This document shows, one piece after another, positions 1 to 5,377 of a stretch of DNA of 5,510 nt. Each line of letters begins with the position of its first letter. Position 1 is the stretch's first letter. This stretch comes from an uncultured Flavobacteriaceae bacterium (lineage in GTDB: Bacteria; Bacteroidota; Bacteroidia; Flavobacteriales; Flavobacteriaceae). Below the pieces are notes generated by a model. The model saw nothing but the letters and a program-made list of their open reading frames with translations. It made no database searches and was not told where the DNA came from. Location of the stretch: contig CAMZMA010000230.1 of the NCBI GenBank assembly GCA_947311815.1, positions 1 through 5,510 on the forward strand. The letters are read 5' to 3'. The translations under genes and the position numbers were made by a program.

Positions 1-27
1 AGTGTCTCTTTTTGTCCTTTTTGCCAT
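1..27 (-). CDS. Possible 5' end of a divergent gene, cut by the window edge
   Basis: On the minus strand an ATG at 27-25 opens nine codons reading MAKRTKRDT up to the window edge. The start lies in A/T-rich sequence without a Shine-Dalgarno motif, which is normal for flavobacteria. The basic N-terminus would fit a DNA-binding or ribosome-associated protein, but nine residues cannot identify a family. A second minus-strand frame is also open here (it reads LEQWQKGQKET) but has no usable start after its upstream stops. This is a tentative call: the only support is an open frame at the edge. Confidence 0.2.
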
Positions 28-336
28 TGTTCTAAATTATTTATTTGATCTAATTATTATAGTAATAATGTTGTATTTGTAGCACAAATTAGGAAAAAAA
101 CTTGTTACTCACAAAAAAAATACTTTATTTAAAGTTATTCTAAATAAAAAAACATGCTATAAAAACCTTAAATCTGCAAGTATTATATTAGGGTGATTAT
201 TTTGAATTTTGTAGTATTCAAAAGGAGAGATTATTTTAATTTTACGTTTTTTATTTCTGATTTTATTTCGAATATCAAGTTTAAATACTGGATATTTCAT
301 TTTTAAAAAGGAGAAAATCTAAAAAAAAGGCTCTAG

Positions 337-366
337 TTTAAAATAGGTATTGATTTTGTATGTTTG
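337..366 (+). promoter_or_regulatory. Candidate Bacteroidota-type promoter
   Basis: TATGTTTG at 359-366 matches the -7 consensus TAnnTTTG of the Bacteroidota primary sigma factor exactly. Nineteen bases upstream, TTT at 337-339 is a two-of-three match to the -33 TTG element. Transcription would begin around 370-374, inside the inverted repeat 368-404, and give a leader of about 390 bases before the regulator start codon at 764. A single eight-base match in AT-rich DNA can arise by chance, so confidence is modest. Confidence 0.35.
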
Positions 367-367
367 T

Positions 368-404
368 ATAATAATATTTAAAAGAGGGTTTTAAATATTA
401 TTAT
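368..404. repeat. Perfect 16-bp inverted repeat with 5-base loop
   Basis: The arms at 368-383 (ATAATAATATTTAAAA) and 389-404 (TTTTAAATATTATTAT) are exact reverse complements around the loop GAGGG. The stem is entirely A/T and no T-run follows, so it does not look like an intrinsic terminator. It overlaps the predicted start site of the promoter at 337-366, so it could be an operator or a 5' RNA hairpin. Its function is unknown. Confidence 0.5.
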
Positions 405-487
405 CAGCACAATTTAAAACAGGAATCTATATTGACTGTAAAGATTTTTGTTCCAGATGATTATTAATTAGTGAAGTGAAATTTAGA

Positions 488-519
488 GGGTTAAATTTTT
501 TAGATATAAAATTTAATCC
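488..519. repeat. GC-capped hairpin in the upstream non-coding region
   Basis: GGGTTAAATTTT (488-499) pairs with AAAATTTAATCC (508-519) as a 12-bp stem with one G-U pair and an 8-base loop. No T-run follows, which argues against a terminator. It would be a structural element of any transcript starting near 370. This is seen directly in the sequence and no function can be assigned. Confidence 0.35.
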
Positions 520-608
520 GTCGTATGCACTTATATTTTCTGTAGTTGTTGTAACTTTTACCTGCTAGAGTTTTACCTAAATTGGTGAGGTAATTGAAAT
601 AGAAAAGT

Positions 609-664
609 TTTGTAGGTGCTATTTTTACAGGATTTTCTGTTTATTTTGACTTTAAACCTACAGA
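609..664 (+). repeat. Nested stem-loop between candidate promoter and regulator gene
   Basis: An outer stem pairs 609-617 with 656-664. Its core is TGTAGGT (611-617) against ACCTACA (656-662), extended by two pairs including one G-U. Within it ACAG (627-630) pairs with CTGT (637-640) around a six-base loop. The element lies 100 bases before the regulator start codon. It could be part of a structured leader, but it matches no RNA family I know. Confidence 0.3.
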
Positions 665-763
665 GTTAAGGAAAGTAGAAAGATACTAAAAAAAAGTGAG
701 TTACTATAAAAAAAAAGCATAATCAAAACAGATGTTGTATATTTATCCCTTTAAAATAGATAC

Positions 764-1396
764 ATGAAAGAAGCATTACAATTTAATTACGGTTACCTTT
801 TTACAGATGAATTACTGAACGAAATTGCTGAATTTGGCACGTATAAAGAGATTGATGAAGGTACAGAAATCATTTCATTTGGTAGTTATATTAAATTTAT
901 GCCTTTATTGTTAAAAGGAGCTATAAAAGTATTAAGAGAAGATGATGAAGGTGATGAATTATTACTTTATTTTTTAGAAAAAGGAGATACGTGTGCAATG
1001 ACGCTAACGTGTTCGTTTGGTGAAACAAAAAGCGAAATTAGAGCGATTGCAGAAACAAAAGCAACCATGATTATGATTCCTGTTGAAAAATTAAGCGAAT
1101 GGATGCAGAAACATAAAAGTTGGCGAAATTTTATTTTAAATAGTTACCACGATAGATTAAAAGAGCTCTTTGAAGCTATTGATACGATTGCCTTTTTAAA
1201 CATGGATGAACGTATTTTAAAGCATCTTAAAAATAAAGCAATGGTAAATCATAATGAAATTATATATACCACGCATCAAGAAATTGCGAACGATTTACAT
1301 ACGTCTAGAGTGGTGGTTTCTAGATTGTTAAAGAAGTTGGAAATTGCGAATAAAATTACTTTACATAGAAATTATATAGCCATAAATAATCTATAA
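764..1396 (+). CDS. Crp/Fnr-family transcriptional regulator (first of two)
   Basis: A 210-residue regulator of normal family length. It has an N-terminal cyclic-nucleotide-binding-like beta-roll (about 10-115), a long dimerisation helix (about 118-150) and a C-terminal winged helix (about 150-205). The helix-turn-helix reads HQEIANDLHTSRVVVSRLLKKLE (split: 171-180 scaffold, 180-193 recognition helix). Of the Crp DNA-contact residues, the two arginines are kept (R182, R187) but the glutamate between them is valine (V183). The Crp cAMP-phosphate motif RSA is absent (KSE at 89-91), so cAMP binding is not expected. There is no FNR-type N-terminal cysteine cluster; C77 and C83 are the only cysteines. 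It is transcribed towards the persulfide operon and likely controls it through the dyad at 1413-1428 (inference). The ATG at 764 is the first good start in frame; no Shine-Dalgarno sequence is visible. Confidence 0.93.
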   Translation: MKEALQFNYGYLFTDELLNEIAEFGTYKEIDEGTEIISFGSYIKFMPLLLKGAIKVLREDDEGDELLLYFLEKGDTCAMTLTCSFGETKSEIRAIAETKATMIMIPVEKLSEWMQKHKSWRNFILNSYHDRLKELFEAIDTIAFLNMDERILKHLKNKAMVNHNEIIYTTHQEIANDLHTSRVVVSRLLKKLEIANKITLHRNYIAINNL

Positions 1397-1412
1397 CAAC
1401 AACTAAAATAAG

Positions 1413-1428
1413 TGTAACTAAAGTTACG
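1413..1428. promoter_or_regulatory. Candidate Crp/Fnr operator TGTAAC-N4-GTTACG
   Basis: GTAAC (1414-1418) and GTTAC (1423-1427) form a perfect dyad around TAAA. Written in Crp style it is TGTAA-N6-TTACg, the same spacing as the Crp consensus TGTGA-N6-TCACA with the fourth base changed. The centre (1420.5) lies roughly 40-43 bp upstream of the start predicted from the -7 box at 1450-1457, the usual position of a class II Crp/Fnr activator. It sits between a Crp/Fnr gene and the operon. Assignment to either local regulator is inferred. Confidence 0.6.
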
Positions 1429-1429
1429 T

Positions 1430-1457
1430 TTTATAAGAAACAAAAGATTTATTTTTG
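1430..1457 (+). promoter_or_regulatory. Promoter of the sulfur operon
   Basis: TATTTTTG at 1450-1457 is an exact match to the Bacteroidota -7 element TAnnTTTG. TTT at 1430-1432, 17 bases upstream, is a weak -33 element (consensus TTG). A poor -33 box beside a well-placed dyad fits an activator-dependent promoter. The predicted start is near 1461-1464, leaving an untranslated leader of only 12-15 bases before the ATG at 1476. Confidence 0.55.
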
Positions 1458-1475
1458 AAACCCTAAAAAACAAGT

Positions 1476-2870
1476 ATGAAGATAGAGCAAATATATACAG
1501 GATGTTTGGCGCACGCTGCGTATTATATAGAAAATAACGGAGAAGCTGCCATTTTTGATCCACTGCGTGAAGTACAACCGTATATTGATAGAGCAAAAAA
1601 AGACAATGCCAACATAAAATATATTTTTGAAACTCATTTTCATGCAGACTTTGTGAGCGGACATTTAGATTTGGCAGAAAAAACAGGTGCAGCTATTGTT
1701 TTTGGTCCAACAGCAAAACCCAATTACGAAGCAATAATTGCTGAAGACAATCAAAAATTTACGGTAGGTAATTATACCTTAAAAATTTTACATACTCCAG
1801 GTCATACAATGGAAAGTATGGTGATTTTATTGATTGATGAAAACGGAAAAGAACACGGAATTATATCTGGAGATACCCTTTTTATTGGCGATGTAGGAAG
1901 ACCAGATTTAGCACAAAAAATAGTGGCTGATTTAACCGAAAAAAAGTTAGCAGGTTACTTATTCGATTCTTTGCGAAACAAAATTATGCCATTATCAAAT
2001 GATTTAATGGTTTATCCAAATCACGGAGCAGGTTCTGCTTGTGGTAAAAAAATGAGTACAGAAACCACAGATACTTTAGGAAATCAAAAACAAACCAATT
2101 ACGCACTACGTGCAGATATGACCAAAGAAGAATTTATTAACGAAGTTCTAGACGGTTTACAAGCAGCACCCGCGTATTTTCCTGCCAATGTTTTGTTGAA
2201 TATTAATGGGTATCAACCGTTAGATGAGGTGTTGCAGAAAGGAAAATCGCCGTTAAAAGTAACAGAGTTTGAACAGATTGCAAATACTACAGAAGCCATC
2301 GTTTTAGATGTTAGACATAAAAATGATTTTGTAAAAGCACATATACCTAATTCGATTTTTATAGGAATTGACGGTAGTGGTTTTGCTCCTTGGGTAGGTT
2401 CGTTAATTGGTGATGTAAACCAACCTATTTTATTAGTAGCCGACGATGGGAGAGAAGAAGAGGTAATTACCCGATTGGCAAGAATTGGTTTCGATAATGT
2501 AGTTGGTTATTTAGAAGGCGGTTTTTCTAGCTGGGAAAAAAATCAAAAAGAAATCGCAAAAATTAAAAGTATTACCGCTCAAGAATTTGTGAAAATTAAT
2601 AAAACGGCAACAGTTCCTGTTTTTGATGTTCGAAGAGAAGGAGAGTTTTTAACTGCTCATTTACCAAATGCAACACATACATGTTTAAGTAAAATAAATA
2701 ACTATTTAGCAACATATCCAAAGGATAAAACGTTTTACATTCATTGTGCTTCTGGTTATAGAAGTGTAATAGCGTCTTCTATTTTAAAAAGTAGAGGTGT
2801 CCATAATTTTGTAGATGTAGCAGGCGGATTTAATGCCATAAACGAAAGTGAATTATCCATAATTATCTAA
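1476..2870 (+). CDS. CstB-like persulfide dioxygenase-rhodanese fusion
   Basis: A 464-residue three-domain cytoplasmic protein with no signal peptide. Residues 1-200 are a metallo-beta-lactamase fold of the persulfide dioxygenase (ETHE1) type: THFHAD (H54, H56, D58), TPGHT (H110), SGDTLF (D133), GRPD (141-144) and PNHG (H183). By alignment to ETHE1, H54, H110 and D133 should bind the single Fe(II). C189 in SACGK matches the region of the reactive cysteine of Staphylococcus CstB. Residues 265-355 are a rhodanese fold with no catalytic cysteine (A322 in VADDGRE), a pseudo-rhodanese. Residues 366-460 are an active-type rhodanese with loop CASGYR (C424). Order and length match CstB, which oxidises low-molecular-weight persulfides and yields thiosulfate with its rhodanese domain. 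It is the first gene of the operon; the start fits the family N-terminus (MKIEQIYTG). Phe59 replaces the His that follows HxHxD in ETHE1. Confidence 0.93.
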   Translation: MKIEQIYTGCLAHAAYYIENNGEAAIFDPLREVQPYIDRAKKDNANIKYIFETHFHADFVSGHLDLAEKTGAAIVFGPTAKPNYEAIIAEDNQKFTVGNYTLKILHTPGHTMESMVILLIDENGKEHGIISGDTLFIGDVGRPDLAQKIVADLTEKKLAGYLFDSLRNKIMPLSNDLMVYPNHGAGSACGKKMSTETTDTLGNQKQTNYALRADMTKEEFINEVLDGLQAAPAYFPANVLLNINGYQPLDEVLQKGKSPLKVTEFEQIANTTEAIVLDVRHKNDFVKAHIPNSIFIGIDGSGFAPWVGSLIGDVNQPILLVADDGREEEVITRLARIGFDNVVGYLEGGFSSWEKNQKEIAKIKSITAQEFVKINKTATVPVFDVRREGEFLTAHLPNATHTCLSKINNYLATYPKDKTFYIHCASGYRSVIASSILKSRGVHNFVDVAGGFNAINESELSIII

Positions 2871-2897
2871 AAATAAATCAAATTTAAAACTACAATC

Positions 2898-3281
2898 ATG
2901 AAAAGAATCTTTATTTTATTAGTATCAATTAGCACTTTTTTAGCGTGCGACGGACAAACAAAAAACAAAAATGCCACAGGAAAAATCCATTTGGTTAATG
3001 TAGAGCAATTTAAAAAAGGAATTGCACAAGAAGGTATTCAATTGGTAGATGTTAGAACACCCAAAGAGTACAATCAAGGTAAAATTGGGAATGCGATTAT
3101 GATCGATTATTACCAAGACGATTTTATGACAAAAATAAATAAATTAGACAAGAAAAAACCAATTTACATCTATTGTCATAGCGGAGGAAGAAGTGGTAGA
3201 GCCGCAAAAAAAATACGAAATGCAGGTTTTGAAAACGTGTATGATTTAGATGGCGGTATTACTGCTTGGAGAAATCAATAA
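2898..3281 (+). CDS. Rhodanese-domain lipoprotein (sulfurtransferase)
   Basis: 127 residues: a short basic N-terminus (KR), a hydrophobic core (4-15) and a lipobox FLAC with C17 as the lipidated cysteine. A lysine/asparagine-rich linker (18-30) leads into one rhodanese domain (about 31-127). The domain shows VDVRTPKEY (50-58), the catalytic loop CHSGGR (C93) and the closing DGGITAW. Single-domain rhodaneses carry sulfane sulfur as a cysteine persulfide. Here the domain should face the periplasm or be anchored in the envelope, not the cytoplasm. It starts 27 bases after the dioxygenase fusion stops, so it is very likely co-transcribed. A likely role is to collect or deliver sulfane sulfur in the envelope for the same pathway; the partner is not identifiable from sequence. 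The aspartate at +2 would retain a lipoprotein in the inner membrane in E. coli, but that rule does not transfer safely to Bacteroidota. Confidence 0.9.
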   Translation: MKRIFILLVSISTFLACDGQTKNKNATGKIHLVNVEQFKKGIAQEGIQLVDVRTPKEYNQGKIGNAIMIDYYQDDFMTKINKLDKKKPIYIYCHSGGRSGRAAKKIRNAGFENVYDLDGGITAWRNQ

Positions 3282-3289
3282 TAATTTTT

Positions 3290-4141
3290 ATGCGGAAGGT
3301 ATTTGAAAAAACAAGTGATGTATTCGATTTCATTAAAAACAGGTGGGAATCTAAAAAAGCGCATGTTTATTTGAGTAATTTTTTGGTACTCAGCTTCCTT
3401 TTAGGAATTATTTTAACGGTATTATTAAAAACGGGTGTTGTTCATTTGAGCAACACCTTTTTTAATCACTCGTTTTTTGCCATAGAAATATCGTTTACAC
3501 TGTTGTTAATTTTCGAGTTATTTAGTTTAATCTTTGTCTTGCCAAAATCGGTAGCAAAATCTAACAATAAGCAATACGAACTCTTGTCGCTTATCTTTTT
3601 ACGTTCTGGTTTTAAAGAATTTAGTCATGTAGAAAGGCTTTCAGATTGGAGTTTACAGTCAGAAACATTATTAAATATGTTTGCCTACGGTTTAGGCGGT
3701 TTGGCAATTTTTATTATTGTAAACATTACCAATAGCTTGCAAAAACACGTAAAGTTAACACATAACGAAGACGAGCAAGTAGGATTTGTACGATTAAAAA
3801 AAACATTGGCATTACTGTTATTAATAACTTTTGTGTTTTTTGGTTCGATAGATTTGGTGCATTTGATAAAAACAGGAGTTTATAACAAATCATTCGAAAC
3901 ATTTTATACCGTTCTAATTTTTAGCGATATTCTTATCGTTTTGATTGCCCTAAGATATTCGACAGATTATTTACGAATTTTTAGATATTCGGCCTTTGTA
4001 CTTGCTACAATAATTATTAGAATATCCTTTAGTTTAAAAACCTACGAAAGTATTATTGTTGGTTTGGCAGGTGCTGTTTTTGTACTGTTATTAACGTATT
4101 CGTACAATTATTTTTTAAAGGACAAACAACTATCAACATAA
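3290..4141 (+). CDS. Unrecognised polytopic membrane protein, about seven TM segments
   Basis: I do not recognise a family. From the ATG at 3290 it has 283 residues. A basic, soluble N-terminus (1-26) is followed by hydrophobic stretches at about 27-47, 62-84, 130-148, 171-190, 204-222, 233-249 and 254-274. A hydrophilic, helix-like loop separates segments 2 and 3 (85-129) and another separates 3 and 4 (149-170). Acidic residues lie in or near membrane segments (E66, E76, D188, D213). R222, R229, R232 and R244 are spaced along segments 5-6, loosely like a charged sensor or transport helix. There is no cysteine, so thiol chemistry is unlikely. An in-frame TTG at 3266 would add eight residues but overlap the rhodanese gene; the ATG eight bases after that gene's stop is preferred. 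Position between a rhodanese and a methyltransferase suggests transport or sensing linked to sulfur compounds (inference). A channel-like fold is a possible alternative. Confidence 0.88.
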   Translation: MRKVFEKTSDVFDFIKNRWESKKAHVYLSNFLVLSFLLGIILTVLLKTGVVHLSNTFFNHSFFAIEISFTLLLIFELFSLIFVLPKSVAKSNNKQYELLSLIFLRSGFKEFSHVERLSDWSLQSETLLNMFAYGLGGLAIFIIVNITNSLQKHVKLTHNEDEQVGFVRLKKTLALLLLITFVFFGSIDLVHLIKTGVYNKSFETFYTVLIFSDILIVLIALRYSTDYLRIFRYSAFVLATIIIRISFSLKTYESIIVGLAGAVFVLLLTYSYNYFLKDKQLST

Positions 4142-4153
4142 ATATAGTAGAAG

Positions 4154-4735
4154 ATGAAATTAAATGAAGCTTTTTGGGATGATAGGTATAAAGCCAATAA
4201 AATTGGATGGGATTTAGGAAAAATATCCACTCCTTTAAAAACTTATTTTGATCAATTAACCCATAAAGAGCTAAAAATTTTAATTCCAGGAGGAGGAAAT
4301 TCTTACGAAGCAGAATATTTGCACAACAATGGATTTACCAATGTTTTTGTGGTAGATGTATCGCAAACTGCCTTAGCTAATTTTCAAAAAAGAGTCCCTT
4401 CTTTTCCTTCGAATCACTTACTTCATCAAAATTTTTTCGAACTCACTACTACTTTTGATGTTCTTGTTGAACAAACTTTTTTCTGTGCCATCCATCCAGA
4501 TTTAAGAGCCAATTATGCAAAAAAAGCATATGATATCTTAACAGATAAAGGGAAGGTTATCGGGCTTTTATTTTGTGTGCCACTCCATACAGATCATCCA
4601 CCTTTTGGTGGTAATGCGTTAGAGTATAAAACATATTTCGAGTCTTATTTTTCTGTAGAAATCATGGAAAATTGTTATAATTCTGTAGCAAGTAGAAAAG
4701 ACACCGAGTTATTTGTTAAATTCGTGAAAAAATAA
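4154..4735 (+). CDS. TPMT-family SAM-dependent methyltransferase (thiol/halide type)
   Basis: 193 residues, cytoplasmic, typical length for the thiopurine S-methyltransferase family. Family signatures in order: FWDDRYKANKIGWDLG (7-22), the SAM-binding loop ILIPGGGNSYEAEYL (42-56), the acidic end of strand 2 (D68), EQTFFCAIHP (106-115) and FGGNALEY (151-158). Members S-methylate thiols, thiopurines, bisulfide or thiocyanate, and the plant HOL-type relatives also methylate halides; the exact substrate cannot be read from sequence. Next to a persulfide dioxygenase and rhodaneses, hydrosulfide, small thiols or thiocyanate are attractive substrates (inference), giving methylated, volatile or exportable products. 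It begins 12 bases after the membrane protein gene and ends three bases before the next start. It appears complete. Confidence 0.9.
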   Translation: MKLNEAFWDDRYKANKIGWDLGKISTPLKTYFDQLTHKELKILIPGGGNSYEAEYLHNNGFTNVFVVDVSQTALANFQKRVPSFPSNHLLHQNFFELTTTFDVLVEQTFFCAIHPDLRANYAKKAYDILTDKGKVIGLLFCVPLHTDHPPFGGNALEYKTYFESYFSVEIMENCYNSVASRKDTELFVKFVKK

Positions 4736-4738
4736 CAC

Positions 4739-5377
4739 ATGATTTCAGAAGTTTTAGACACGTATTTTCCGCAATTAGCAAAAATGCCCGCATTAAAAGA
4801 AGAAATTGTAGGCATCAGTAGTGTAGTGAATTTTGATGCTGGTACTGTAATTTTAAAAGAAGGGTCTTACATTAAAGTCATTCCGTTGCTTATTTCTGGT
4901 TTGGCAAAAGTGTTTAAAGTAGAGCCTGTAAATGGCAACGAAGTGCTTTTGTATTATATAAAACCAGGCGAAAGTTGTGTAATGTCTATCCTTACGTTAA
5001 TGAAAGACGATAAAAGTCAAGTAAAAGCAGTGATAGAAAAGGATGCACAAGTATTGGTAATTCCTGCTGCTAAAGCGATGGCTATTGCAAAAAAATATCC
5101 ACGATGGAACGAGTATGTGTATCGATTGTTTGATGCAAAATTTGACGAACTACTAAACGTTATTGAAATTCTTACTTTTTCTAACAAAGACAAGCGTTTG
5201 TTAGAGTATTTAAAAAAAGAAGCGACCTTAAAAGGTACTTCTATTTTAAAAACAACACATCAACAAATTGCATATGATTTAGGGTCATCTAGAGAAGTGA
5301 TTTCTAGATTACTTAAAAAATTAGAGCACAATAAAAGTATAAAACTAGGTTTGGGTTTTATTGAGTTGCTTTCATAG
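4739..5377 (+). CDS. Crp/Fnr-family transcriptional regulator (second)
   Basis: 212 residues with the same layout as the first regulator: beta-roll (about 15-115), dimerisation helix (about 118-152) and winged helix (about 155-210). It is a clear paralogue: both share GSYIK, a PLL motif, LLYY/LLYF and the stretch SRLLKKLE. The recognition helix is SSREVISRLL, which keeps R185, E186 and R190 (the Arg-Glu-x-x-x-Arg set of Crp) plus the serine of FNR. The Crp cAMP motif is replaced (KSQ at 92-94), and there is no Fe-S cysteine cluster; C80 in GESC is the only cysteine and aligns with C77 of the first regulator. It is the last gene of the operon, three bases behind the methyltransferase, so it is probably made along with the enzymes and may act in feedback or on other genes. 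The last 13 codons, including the stop, also occur reversed at 5472-5510 in the inverted repeat. Confidence 0.93.
   Translation: MISEVLDTYFPQLAKMPALKEEIVGISSVVNFDAGTVILKEGSYIKVIPLLISGLAKVFKVEPVNGNEVLLYYIKPGESCVMSILTLMKDDKSQVKAVIEKDAQVLVIPAAKAMAIAKKYPRWNEYVYRLFDAKFDELLNVIEILTFSNKDKRLLEYLKKEATLKGTSILKTTHQQIAYDLGSSREVISRLLKKLEHNKSIKLGLGFIELLS

Larger units (their letters stand above)
28..763. other. Long AT-rich non-coding region upstream of the first regulator
   Basis: No reading frame of useful length exists on either strand. The few ATG codons on the + strand run into stops within about a dozen codons. The region holds a promoter-like box at 359-366, a perfect 16-bp inverted repeat at 368-404, a GC-capped hairpin at 488-519 and a nested stem at 609-664. 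I could not match it to a tRNA, rRNA, known riboswitch or insertion sequence. It may be a long structured leader of the regulator gene, a small-RNA locus, or simply a decayed intergenic region. At over 700 bases it is long compared with the tight spacing of the rest of the window. Confidence 0.6.

Noticed and set aside
124..148. TTTATTTA/TAAATAAA hairpin near a run of eight A residues, as a minus-strand terminator
   Set aside because: The stem is all A/T with a nine-base loop, and no gene ends into it. It is expected by chance in this composition.
550..561. Second TGTAAC-type operator upstream of the first regulator
   Set aside because: Only one half-site (TGTAAC at 550-555) is present; the opposite half at the right spacing reads CCTGC. 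The isolated GTTAC at 104-108 and 700-704 likewise lack partners.
738..745. TATATTTA as the promoter of the first regulator
   Set aside because: It lacks the final G of TAnnTTTG and has no TTG at a suitable distance upstream. It is possible but not supported enough to annotate.
764..1396. Oxygen-sensing FNR with a 4Fe-4S cluster
   Set aside because: FNR needs three N-terminal cysteines plus one more. This protein has only C77 and C83, and the second regulator only C80.
1372..1664. Two minus-strand open frames of 71-74 codons over the 5' part of the dioxygenase gene
   Set aside because: They overlap a strongly supported + strand gene and the operator region, and their translations show no family features. 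They are shadows of AT-rich coding sequence.
3266..3289. Upstream TTG start for the membrane protein, overlapping the rhodanese gene
   Set aside because: It needs a rare start codon and a 16-base overlap. The ATG at 3290, eight bases after the preceding stop, is a better start and gives a normal basic N-terminus.
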